DNA of 64,000 bases, taken from Impatiens glandulifera. Taxonomy: Eukaryota > Streptophyta > Magnoliopsida > Ericales > Balsaminaceae. The notes under the pieces were generated by a model, which worked only from the letters and a program-made list of their open reading frames with translations, searched no databases and was not told where the DNA came from. Location of the stretch: contig NC_061868.1 of the NCBI RefSeq assembly GCF_907164915.1, forward strand, positions 25,167,819-25,231,818, given 5' to 3'. Every line of letters starts with the position of its first letter. The first letter of the stretch is position 1. Made by a program: the position numbers and the translations under genes. Of the stretch, positions 23,210 through 33,191 are shown one piece after another.

Positions 23210-23860
23210 ACCATAGGACAAGAGTCTTAAGGCTTGGGTCCATTTTATCGATTTAGGTTCAAAGACCCACGGTCTAGGCTCGAGAGCTCTTGATTTGAGT
23301 ACCGAAGTCTCTCGGTTGAGGTGCTAAAGACTCTCGGTCCTTAGTTAATCTTATCAGTTTATATGTTAAAACCTATCGGTCCTATACTAACGTGGGGCTA
23401 GGTTTTCGGTCGAGGTGTATAAACCTCTCGGTCTGGGGCTCGCTCTGGGCTATGTTCTTAGGTCTTTTTTCTTGGGAGTCTCGGTCCCAAGTCTGGGATT
23501 CTCAGTCCCAAGTTTGGACCTCTCGGTCCTAGATCTTGGGAGATTTCTCAGTCATGGATCCTGGGAGTTTTAGTCCCAAGTCAAACCTCTTGGTCGTATG
23601 TCCGAACTTGATCGGTACTAGGTTGGACCTCACGATCCTAGCTGAGAATTTTCGGTTGGATTTCTCAGTCCTAGCTCAAGAACATCGGTCCTAAGTATTG
23701 TTCATAACTCAAGAATAACGGTCATAGGTCTCTATCCTGGTTTATTTATATCGGTTCTTAGTCTTGGTCCGGACCGAGGATTCTCGATCGAATCTCGCAG
23801 TCCTAGGCTCAAAGGACTTGGTCCTTACGAACATAATGATTCAATTTTTAAAATTCATAT
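23210..23860. repeat. Degenerate CTCGGTCCTAGGTCT repeat field
   Basis: A word near TCTCGGTCCTAGG recurs more than 20 times at irregular 20-30-bp spacing. The local GC content is above that of the surroundings. It has no coding frame and may be an LTR or 3' UTR array of an unknown retroelement. Confidence 0.65.
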
Positions 23861-24064
23861 TTTCCTCTAATTATTTGATCTAAGAACTTGGGTAGCTTCA
23901 CAAAGCACCTAGGAACATGTTAATCATCATCTCAAGTTATGGATCGACCTAGATGATGATCAATTTATTCAAAATAGTTTTTGATCAAAAATTGGGTTTA
24001 TGATTTTAAGGTTGTTTTGAAGTGAAAAGAGATATCCAGTAGTTTTCTTATAACACATATATTT
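23861..24064. other. Flank of the nested block
   Basis: No gene is seen. This is the sequence into which the outermost F-type LTR was inserted, or from which it was truncated. Confidence 0.4.
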
Positions 24065-24141
24065 TATTAGGATCGGGTACAACAATAAAGACGGGGGTCT
24101 GACTATGTTGAACGCTTACACACTTTGTTTGATATTAATTC
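24065..24141 (-). repeat. F-type LTR, U5 end (left part, split by C)
   Basis: TATTAGGATCGG and AGACGGGGGTCTG match the U5 end of the D LTR, and TTGATATTAATTC continues into the right part at 58880. The last five bases, AATTC (24137-24141), form the left TSD copy of element C. Confidence 0.7.
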
Positions 24142-24360
24142 TGTTGGGAAAGTTTTAAACAAAGAAAGAAAAAAAATTAATTAAGAAATAAAAAGTTTGA
24201 TTAACTTTAAAAGAATATAAAATATATTTATAGCGTGGAACAAAATTTTGATGATGTTAATATAATCATGATAAGTTGTTTATTTGTTTTGTGAAAGCGC
24301 AAATCTAAAATACTTTTCTACTTCAGACGCAGTCTGAAGCAGGTAATCTTATGCGTATTA

Positions 24361-25170
24361 CATAGTTAGACGAGATAGTCTAACTCCTTTATACGCGGTC
24401 TAAAGGAAAACGTAGTTAGACGAGGTAATCTAACTCCTTTAGACGTTGTCTAAAGGAAAACGTAGTTAGACGAGGTCGTCTAACTCATTTAGATGCGGTC
24501 TAAAGGGAAACGTAGTTAGATGAGATAGTCTAACTTCTTTAGATGTGGTCTAAAGGAAAATATAAAGAGACAAGGTAGTCTAACTCCTTTAGATGCGGTT
24601 TAAAGGGAAACGTAGTTAGACGAGGTTGTCTAACTCCTTTAAATGTGTTCAAAAGGGATACATAGTTAGACGAGGTAGTCTAACTCTTTTAGACGCGATC
24701 TAAAGGGATACGTAGTTAGACGAAGTAGTCTAACTACTTTATACGTGGTCTAAAGGGAAACGTGGTTAGATGAGGTAGTCTAACTCCTTTAGATGTGGTT
24801 TAAAGGTAAACATAGTTAAACGACGTAGTCTAACTCCTTCAAACGCGGTTTAAAGGGAAACATAATTAGACGAGGTAGTCTAACTCCTTTAGACACAGTC
24901 TAAAGGGAAACGTAGTTAGACGAGGTAGTCTAACTCCTTTAGATGCGGACTAAAGGGAAACGTAGTATACGAGATAATCTAACTTCCTTAGATGTTTTCT
25001 AAAGGGAATAGTAGTTAGACGAGGTCGTCTAACTCCTTTAGACGCGGTCTAAAGGGATGCGTAGTTAGACAAGGTCTTCTAACTCCTTTAGACGTTGTCT
25101 AAAGGAATGCGTAGTTAGAAGAGGACGTCAAACTCGTTTAGACGCGGTCTAAAGAAGAACGTCTGATGCC
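24361..25170 (+). repeat. 50-bp hairpin array in C 5' LTR (~16 units)
   Basis: Each unit holds two dyads: AGTTAGAC..GTCTAACT and CTTTAGAC..GTCTAAAG, joined by GGGAAACGT. The period is 50 bp over about 810 bp. The arms are rich in CpG and CHG sites. Confidence 0.92.
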
Positions 25171-25475
25171 TCGCTTTAGCAGTTGTCTAAAGGAAGAATC
25201 CGTCTAACCACGATCACTTAGTTGTCTTCTCCATTTCTTTCAACAGTCTTACAAGCCAGCTAATTCCATTAAACGAATGAATGCCACGTATGCGAATATC
25301 TCTCAATTACCTTTCCAATACAGGACAAGATTAGAGGATATTTGGCGCACTACCTGTTTAGTACGGCCACAATCCAAATTCTCACAATCTGTTGTACTCC
25401 CGTACTATAGGAGGTCGTCCTACGGATACCTGCCACGTGTCTACAAAGAATATTCGATCGTTGTTGTACATCAAC

Positions 25476-25484
25476 CATATATAG
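25476..25484 (+). promoter_or_regulatory. TATA box of C 5' LTR
   Basis: CATATATAG lies about 225 bp before the conserved hairpin block. Its position in the LTR matches the TATA boxes of A and B. Confidence 0.5.
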
Positions 25485-25705
25485 AGGCTCAAGGACAACG
25501 GTCGAACGGCTTCACACATTCGTTTCAAACAAGTCTGAAATACTCTGCTTAACATACACACTAAATCTCTTACTATCTAGTGTGATCATATTGTAATTGC
25601 ATATTATCTTTTCTATGAGAAACCTCAGTGTTGTAAGTTGAATAGAGGTTGTTTTATTAAATAAAGAGTTATTTAGATTAGTGAGTTGTATCTGATTTAA
25701 AGTCT

Positions 25706-25775
25706 TTAGTGGATATTCTTCCAGGTGTAGAAGAAGGGGTGACGTAGGAGTTTTATCATTGAACATCCATAAAAC
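25706..25775 (+). other. Conserved R/U5 hairpin block in C
   Basis: The block reads TGGATATTCTTCCAGGTGTA, then GAAGAAGGGGTGACGTAGGAG and GAACATCCATAAAA. The arms TTCTTC/GAAGAA pair perfectly. The same block occurs in the A, B, D and F LTRs. It lies downstream of the TATA box and so should be transcribed. Confidence 0.7.
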
Positions 25776-25992
25776 TTCTTGTGTTCTTTACTTACTGCCA
25801 TTTGTATTCAGTTGTCTAAAGCTTCAAATCTAACGAACAGTTCTGCACTTGAATCTGTTTCAAGATTTTGGAGGATTTGTAAATAATAGAAACAGATACT
25901 AATCTCTCACAAGATTACTATCGAAGAGTTTATCGTAAGTTGTTCACAATAGTAAGACTCTAGTCTCTATTATCAACACCGATCCTATCAAG

Positions 25993-26004
25993 TTGTATCA
26001 GAGT
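25993..26004 (+). other. Primer binding site of C (tRNA-Met type, mutated)
   Basis: TTGTATCAGAGT stands two bases after the LTR. The standard plant copia site TGGTATCAGAGC differs at two positions. Confidence 0.7.
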
Positions 26005-26042
26005 CAGGTTTTCTATTCTCAAACACCAACATAATGTGAATC

Positions 26043-26410
26043 ATGTCTATGTTTGCCACAACCAAGGTTCTCATGTTTTCAAAAGAATACTATGTCGTGT
26101 GGAAGAAGAGAGTCCATGCTCATCTATCTGCCAAAGATGATGACATGTGGCTTGTCATCACCGAAGGTCCGAAAAATAATTGAGAAAGACAGATCTGAGT
26201 GGACCAGTGAAGACAAGAGGAAGAATAACCTCGACAACTTGACCATGGATATTCTATAAAAAAAACTCTAGATGACAACATGTTCAACTACATTATATCA
26301 TGCAACTCTGCCAAAGAAATCTGGGAGAGGTTGACTCAACTCTATGAAGGCAACGAGCAAACCAAAAAGAACAAACTCTTGATTTCCACACAGCAGTTTG
26401 ATCTTGCATG
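26043..26410 (+). pseudogene. C gag N-terminal remnant
   Basis: From ATG at 26043 the frame gives SMFATTKVLMFSKEYYVVWK, then a frameshift near 26172, then WTSEDKRKNNLDNL and a stop at 26257. NSAKEIWERLTQLYEGNEQT and LLISTQQFDLA follow. This is the UBN2/Retrotran_gag_2 capsid region, as in gag of A and B. Homology stops at about 26410, so the CCHC knuckle and all of pol are deleted. Confidence 0.75.
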
Positions 26411-26505
26411 ACTAAAGGGTTTTTTACGCTATTTGCAATCTTAAAACCCTAGTTTGATCTCTAAAAGAAATCCATATCTTGCTTGTCTAATCTTCCTCTA
26501 CTCAA

Positions 26506-29500
26506 GATGACTACTAAAAATATTGTCTCTCTCTCACACAATATCTTGCAGGTAGACTTTGATTCGGTGTACACCCTTGAACAATAAGATATTGTGGAGA
26601 TGTTCAAGTCTATGGAGACATCTGGCCTCAGAAATTTCTTAGTGGTCCATTTATTCTATATGAAGAAAAAGTCTGAGAGTTCTTAAAGACAAGGAAAGTG
26701 GTTGGAGATTATGTCAAGGCAACGGTGAATGGCGTAAATATCTCCTTCTATGAATCCATTTTCACCAAGTTCTTCAATCTTTCTTCTAAGGGTCATACCT
26801 TTGATATTTCAATTCTGGCCAAGATTATCAGAGACATGCATATCAATTTCTCTAACACCGATAGTCCGATCAACATCAATGGGAAGATGAAAGCGTCAAA
26901 GCTCCATTTTTGCCTTCAGAACGACGTTGTCGCGAAGACGCTTCAGGAAAGGGCAGGGTCCTTCGACCTGTACTCCCTAGATAGGTTTGATTACATGGTG
27001 ACTATAACTAGAGGGGTGACAATCAACTGGGCATCTACTATGTTTTCAACACTCTGCTAGATGGTCTTTCCAAGAAGCAAGCAGAGTGCGGGCTTTTCAG
27101 TCCAACTCGGCTGGCTTTTGGAGCATCTAGGTGTCCCTATGGGTAGGGGTGCGACCATTAACTCCTGCCGAATATTTACTAAAGTCTCATTAAAGAGCTC
27201 CTTGGGAAGGATGAAACTCAAGAAGAAATTGAATCATGAATCCTCCGGTCAATAGACGAGTGGTCAATCGATCACTCGGTCCAAGCGACTTTAAACCACA
27301 TGAAGAGTGCTAAGAGGACTAAATCTTCAGTCATGGAGTCCGCTGCGAGCTCCAATAGCTAAAAGAGGGCGTCTATAAGGGACTCGGGAGAAGTCAACTC
27401 CGTCCCTGAAAAGGCAAGATAAGTGAGTAACCTATCGTTGTTATCCTTATATCCTCTTTCTCGCCATCGCCATCAGCCAGCCTAATAAAGAAGTGGGCTA
27501 AGTCATCTGCTCATGATGTTGTGATGCCTGTTGCTGAGACTTTTATAGAACAACTTATTCAGAAACCCATTAGAATTTTAACTGAACTTTCAGAAGGTGT
27601 GTTTTAAAATGCCCTCTCTCCTTTCGAAATTCTAAAAACAACTAGAGGGGCTCCAGGCATTTCTTTTAGAGAATCAATGCCTACTCCCAAACCAACCGAG
27701 GTTCCTAGAAAAGGGAAAGGTGTTGATGAAGATGTTCCGAAAAACATTTCGGAAGCCAACCTAATCTTTAACCTCATCATGGAGGGTGTTGAGGTAAAAG
27801 TTGCTAAGAAGATCGAAGCCTTCGACACCTGGAAGAATCATAGACTGAATTCACAATACGATGAAATCATCTCTAGCAACGAGATTGAAACTGAATGGAA
27901 GAAACTAGTAAAAATAGAGAAGTGTATTCTCAAATGGGAAAAACAACAAGTGTCCATGAGGCACTTAAAAGAAAAGAACTCATCGTGGCAAATGCAATGG
28001 GGCGTTCCCTTTTTCCTATACTTGAAGCGAGAAATCAAATTTCAACTCCCTTAACAGGGATTCCAATTTAGAGGAAAAGGCCCTTGAACGACTTGACCTG
28101 CTTATGAATGCCTATTATTCTACCGTCGTCTAATATGCTCATGGTACATGATCCTCCAAATTTGAAATCTTCCATTCTGAATCATCTGGGGTAGAGTTAA
28201 ACTGCGAAGATGAGGAGGAACTGGTCATTCGCATTAATGAAATTCCTTCTCTGCAAGGCAAGCGTCGCCCCTTTTTAAAGCTAAGTAGACATCACCTCAG
28301 TCTGAAACTCGACAAGATCCTCCAATTCTTGAAGAAGAAGAAGTTTTTTCCCATGACACTAAGTAGGTAACTATTTGTCAGAGAGAGATGCCCGAACAAA
28401 GAAAGTCTCCATCCGTTGAGGGGGAACCCTCAAAGTCTTCAGAACAAGAACCGAGTTCACAAGTTGAGGGGGAACCTTTGAAGCCTTCTGATCAAGAGAA
28501 GACTCCATTTGTTGAGGGGGCATCCTCGAAGAGCTTTAGAGTCCAAAAAAGCTAAGTCCTCATCTTCAGAAGAAAGTTTTCCCTCTCCTCCAATCACTCG
28601 TCACTTATCTCTTGTGTGGATAGTTGATTCTCTTCATGAATATCTTTGTGAAGATCCTCCTAAATTAGTTGGATGGTGAAATCCAAGACGACATAAATGA
28701 CTCTGGGACTATGAAGGATGCTCCTCCAAAACCCACCCAAGATAAGGAACTAGAGCAATCGATACATGTAAATATGCATGTTATTATATTCTCTATGTTC
28801 TAGCAAACACGCACGTTGTATCCTCTACTCCTCCTTCGCCTAAGGAAGCTTCTCCCAAAGATGCAAGCTTCTGCAATGCCATTATGGATGCGATGGGCGC
28901 TATGGAGCAGAACCTAATGGACATGTTGTCTAGACTGAAAAATCTTGAGAAGGGGTCCGCAACAAATAAAGAAGTTGTTTCCATTGTTGCCACTCAAAAG
29001 GAAACAGACAAAATTATGAAGAGAAACACATATGAAGTTAATCTTCTCCATACTCAGTACAAAAAACTAGAGAAGAATTTTCACAAACAACACTCTAATT
29101 ATCATGCTGAATCAATGAACTTCAATCTAGAGCTTCATTAAGAGACAAGGTCCATGATTGAATATGTTCGGTCCCAAGTATTGGAGGTTGCCAATTCGCT
29201 GAGAAGTGCAAAATCCAAACGTTTAGAGCAAGTCGATGCTTCTGCAAGGCGTTTCTAGTTTGACGAAGATGCTTAAGTTGCAGCTGTAAAAGAAAGAGCC
29301 CTCATTGTTGTCAATCCTGATAATGTTAAAAGGGGGAAAAGAAGCAATAGAGGGGATCAACTTTCGCTCGTGGCACAAGATCCAAACAAAAAATTACTCA
29401 AGGTGGCAAAGGCAGTTGCCAATCTGATAGAGGTGGTTATGATCGTGGAGGAGACCGAGGTGGTGGTAATGGTGGTAATGGTGGTAATGGTGATCGAAAA

Positions 29501-29575
29501 ATCACTCGACTACAAAACCTTCTAAGCGGGGAAGATACTCATCAAGGTTTTGATCCAAGAGTTAAAAGGGAATGA
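26506..29575 (+). pseudogene. x3-type accessory ORF of C, broken
   Basis: ATG at 26506 opens a VDF domain (HNILQVDFDSVYTLEQ, stop at 26587, GLRNFL). Open pieces at 26698-27060, 27677-28054 and 28884-29141 carry its continuation (FTKFFNL, TRGVTINWAST), a Lys-rich linker and a predicted coiled coil. The last frame ends near 29575 with a Gly-rich tail (RGGYDRGGDRGGGNGGNGG). Several stops and frameshifts make it inactive. It starts less than 100 bp after the gag remnant, so one deletion joined gag to x3 and removed pol, x1 and x2. The function is unknown. Confidence 0.65.
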
Positions 29576-29696
29576 TCTTAAATATACTATCATATTTTGT
29601 GTATTAACAATGTTTGATACTTTGGTTGATTTACTGCATTCGTATTTGTTTTAATTTGTGTTCTCAACTTAATTGTTATTGTTGAGTTTTAAAATC

Positions 29697-29713
29697 ATCA
29701 AAAAGGGGGAAAT
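29697..29713 (+). other. Polypurine tract of C
   Basis: TCAAAAAGGGGGAAAT directly precedes the TGTTGGG start of the 3' LTR. Confidence 0.85.
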
Positions 29714-31420
29714 TGTTGGGAAAATTTAAAACAAAGAAAGAAAGTTAATTAAGAATGAAAAAGTTTAATTAACTTTAAAAGAATATAAAAAATGTTTATA
29801 ACGTGGAACATAATTTTGATGATGTTAATATGATCAAGCTAAGTTGTCTATTTAATTTGTACAGGCGCAAATCTAAAAGAATTTTCTACTTCAGACGCGG
29901 TCTGAAGTAGGTACTCTAAGACGTCTTACGTAGTTAGACGAGGTAGTCTAACTCTTTTAGACGCGGTCTAAGGAAAAACCTAGTTAGACGAAGTAGTCTA
30001 ACTCTTTTAGACGTTGTCTAAAGGGAAACGTAGTTAGACGAGGTCGTCTAACTCCTTTAAATGTGGTCTAAAAGGAAACGTAGTTAGACGAGGTAGTCTA
30101 ACTCCTTTAGATGTGATCTGAAGGGAAACGTAGTTAGACGAGGTAGTCTAACTCGTTTAGACGCGGTCTAAAGGGAAACGTAGTTAGACGAGGTAGTCTA
30201 ACTCCTTTAGACGTGGTCTAAATGGATACGTAGTTAGACGAGGTAGTTTGACTCCTTCAGACACGGTTTAAAGGGATACGTAGTTAGACGAGGTAGTCTA
30301 ACTCCTTTAGACGTGGTTTAAAGGAAAACATAGTTAAATGAGGTAGTCTAAATCCTTTAGATGCGATCTAAAGGGAAATATAGTTAGACGAGGTAGTCTA
30401 ACTCCTTTAGACGCGGTCTAAAGGGAAACGTAGTTAGACGAAGTATTCTAACTTCTTTAGACGCGATCTAAAGGAAAATGTAGTTAGACAAGGTACTCTA
30501 ACTCCTTTAGACGTTGTCTAAATGGAAACGTACTTAAACGAGGTCATCTAACTCCTTTAGACGTGGTCTAAAGGAATGCATAGTTAGACGAGGTCGTCTA
30601 ACTCTTTTACACGTTGTCTAATGGAATGTGTAGTTAGACGAGGACGTTTAACTCCTTAAGATGTGGTCTAAAGAAGAACGTATGATGCCTCGCTTTAGCA
30701 GCTGTCTGAAGGAAGCATTCGTCTAACCACGGTCACTTAGTTGTTTGCTCCACTTCTTTCAACAGTCTGACAAGCCACGTACGCGAATATCTCTCAATTA
30801 CCTTTCCAGTACAGTACAAGATTAGAGGATATTCGGCGCACTACTTGTTCGGTATGGCCATGATCCAAATTTTCAGAGTCTATTGTACTATCTTACTATA
30901 AGAGACTGTCCAACAGATACCTGCCACGTGTCCACAATGAATATTCGAACGTTAATGTACATCAACCATATATATAGAAGCTCAAGGACAACGGTTGAAC
31001 GGCTTCACACTTTCGATTCAAACAAGTCTGAAATACTCTACTTAACATACACACTAAATCTCTTATTGTCTAGTGTGATCATATTGTAATTGCATACTGT
31101 CTTTTCTGTGAGAAACCTCAGTGTTGTAAGTTGAACAGAGGTTGTTTGTTCAACAAAGAGTTAGCTAAATTAGTGAGCTGTATCTGATTCAAAGTCTTTA
31201 ATGGATATCCTTCCAGTTGTGGAAGAAGGGTTGACGTGGGATGTTTATCTCCGAACATCTATAAAACTACATGTGTTCTTTACTTTAGGCCATTTGTATT
31301 CAATTGTCTAAAGCTTCAAATCTAACGAACAGTACCGCACTTGAATTTGTTTCAAGAGTTTGGAGGATTTGTGAAGAATAGAAACGGATACTAATTCCAC
31401 ACAGGATTACTATCGAAGAT
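29714..31420 (+). repeat. Element C 3' LTR, left part
   Basis: This matches the 5' LTR up to ACTATCGAAGAT, where element B interrupts it; the last 62 bp are at 58818-58879. The hairpin array spans 29925-30680 (about 15 units) and the conserved block is at 31200-31265 with arms CTTCCA/TGGAAG. TATATATAG lies near 30969. Confidence 0.9.
29925..30680 (+). repeat. 50-bp hairpin array in C 3' LTR (~15 units)
   Basis: The unit and period are the same as in the 5' LTR array. The two LTR arrays are about one unit different in length. Confidence 0.92.
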
Positions 31421-31836
31421 TGTTAGGATCTAGGTCGCGGCTGGAGGACCGGGGTCTAGCCGGTTAGCGCGTCTCACTCAAAGGGTGGTAGTTTATCCAG
31501 TTAGAGATTAATACCGGAGTTTTAATACTACACAAACTATCACAAACCCTTGAACCAGGTTCAAGCGCGGAAGTGGTTTGTTTCAGGTTGAAGCAGCACA
31601 CTCACAAGATAGGCAGAACCGATTTTGAATAAGATAGGTTTGGAAGTTGCTAGGTCGGTTTTGGATCTTAGAAATTCGGTTTAGGTAATGTAGAGTCGGT
31701 CAAAGAGGTATTAGTAGGTTAGTGTAAATCGGTAATAAAGTAAAGTAAGCAGAAAGCATGTAACAAGACAGTTTTTTATGGATGTTCGGATATAAAGCTC
31801 CTACGTCACCCCTTCCTCTCGAAACCGTGAGAAGGA
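31421..31836 (-). repeat. Element B 3' LTR, U5-side part
   Basis: This corresponds to 57590-58005 in the 5' LTR. It ends within the hairpin block at GAGAAGGA, where A inserted. AAGGA at 31832-31836 is the left TSD copy of A. Confidence 0.9.
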
Positions 31837-32500
31837 TAATAGAAAAATTAAGTAAGTTAATTTTCAAACCGGCCACACATTACAAGTTTTGAATATTTAT
31901 TCTAAATAATCAAAAAGGTAGAAATTGATAGAAAAATTAAGTAAGTTAATTTTCAAACCGGCCAGACGAACTAAACAGCTGTTAACTTTCATGTGCAGGT
32001 ACAGATCAAAACCGTATGAACCGGTTGGGGCATCATAAAACCGGTTGCTGATATACTTCAAAGAAATTAGTTCCAAGTGATCAAGTTAAAGATCAGAGGA
32101 ACCGGTTTTCACTTTCTCAAGCGACCGGTCAGCAAAGACAAAAGCTTACATACCAGCCGGATCATACTGCACAAGACACAAAACCGGAAGATTCAAACTT
32201 CAAGAGTGACGTACCATGACGAAAGAAACGTGTCTTGAAAGAATAAAATAATATCAGATCCGATCGGAAGCATGCGAGGAAAGCAATGATGCTTTATTGA
32301 TCTGAAGTTGACAAACCTGAAGTGGATGTCCAACACGTGTCCAAATCTGAAAACTGATTATGTCATCTTCTCTCAGAGCTGCCTGCATGACTGCCAAGTG
32401 TTGAGGAAGGTGAAGCGTGCAAGCAACCTCTCTGCACCGGCGTGATAACGATCAACCAATCCAAAGGAGAGAGAAGAAAATGACCGTTGGCACTTCTCAG

Positions 32501-32509
32501 CTATAAAAG
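32501..32509 (+). promoter_or_regulatory. TATA box of A 5' LTR
   Basis: CTATAAAAG follows ACCGTTGGCACTTCTCAG. Element B has the same CCGTTGGCAC word before its TATA box. Transcription should start near 32535, upstream of the hairpin block. Confidence 0.7.
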
Positions 32510-32747
32510 GGAGACGAAACGTCTTCATTTCATACAAGTTGCAAGTTACAGATTACGAAAAACGAATCATAAAAGCACTAAGTTAGAGAGATAAACTCTT
32601 ATCTTCAAAACCGGTGTGTCTAAAACCGGAAGCTTTCTGTTTCTTGTTGTGTTGAGTTGTTGTATTACATCAAAGTGTGAGTTGGTGTAACCGGCGAGTA
32701 GCGAAGTTGGGCTCGACCGGAAGTGTTGTTGTAACTATAAAAGTTAG

Positions 32748-32818
32748 TGGAGATCCTTCTCATAACCTGAGAAGAAGGGGTGTGACGTAGGAGGGTTTGC
32801 TCCGAACATCCATAAAAA
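32748..32818 (+). other. Conserved R/U5 hairpin block in A 5' LTR
   Basis: CTTCTCATAACCTGAGAAG forms a stem, followed by AAGGGGTGTGACGTAGGAGG and CTCCGAACATCCATAAA. The 3' LTR copy is at 45460-45525. TGACGTA is also a core bZIP-type motif. Confidence 0.7.
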
Positions 32819-33148
32819 ATCCTTGTCTCGTATTCTTTCTTTTGCTTCCATTACTTACTTATTTAACCTAACCTCAAACCAATCGTACTCCGAAAACCGG
32901 TCCACTCATATCCATAAAACCGACTCCTCCTAAAACATCATCTAAAAGTCGCATACGTTGCTTCAACCTGAAACAGACATTTCCGCCCTTGAACCCGGTT
33001 CAAGAGTCTGTAACAGTTTGCGTAGTGTTGAGAACGGTTATAGTCTCTAACCGGACTATCACCAAAGTGTTGTGTGTGTTGTAAGAGGCCACCCTTCCTG
33101 AAACCGGAAATACCCCGGTCCTCCAAGGACGTCCCCGATCCTAACAAG

Positions 33149-33160
33149 TGGTATCAGAGC
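33149..33160 (+). other. Primer binding site of A (tRNA-Met)
   Basis: TGGTATCAGAGC lies two bases after the 5' LTR and matches the initiator tRNA-Met 3' end, as usual in plant copia elements. Confidence 0.95.
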
Positions 33161-33191
33161 GAGGTTCTTAGCACTCAAGCAACCGAAGAAG

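Larger units (their letters stand above)
24142..25990 (+). repeat. Element C 5' LTR
   Basis: The LTR runs from TGTTGGGAAAG to GATCCTATCA, 1849 bp. It contains a 50-bp hairpin array (24361-25170), a TATA box CATATATAG (25476-25484) and the conserved hairpin block (25706-25775). The 3' LTR matches with many substitutions and a 25-30-bp gap near 25265. Divergence is clearly higher than in A and B, which fits the greater age implied by the nest. Confidence 0.9.
31837..33146 (+). repeat. Element A 5' LTR
   Basis: It begins TAATAGAAAAATTAAG and ends GATCCTAACA. The first about 90 bp contain an extra copy of the LTR start and a polypurine tract (31884-31940). A TATA box is at 32501-32509 and the hairpin block at 32748-32818. 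The start with TA rather than TG is set by the TSD. Confidence 0.92.

Noticed and set aside
24361..25170. 50-bp repeats considered as a satellite independent of transposons
   Set aside because: The array is present in both LTRs of C at the same position and is bordered by LTR sequence.
25277..25552. 91-residue plus frame in the C 5' LTR
   Set aside because: It lies in the LTR promoter region, is not conserved in the 3' LTR (which has an indel there) and shows no domain.
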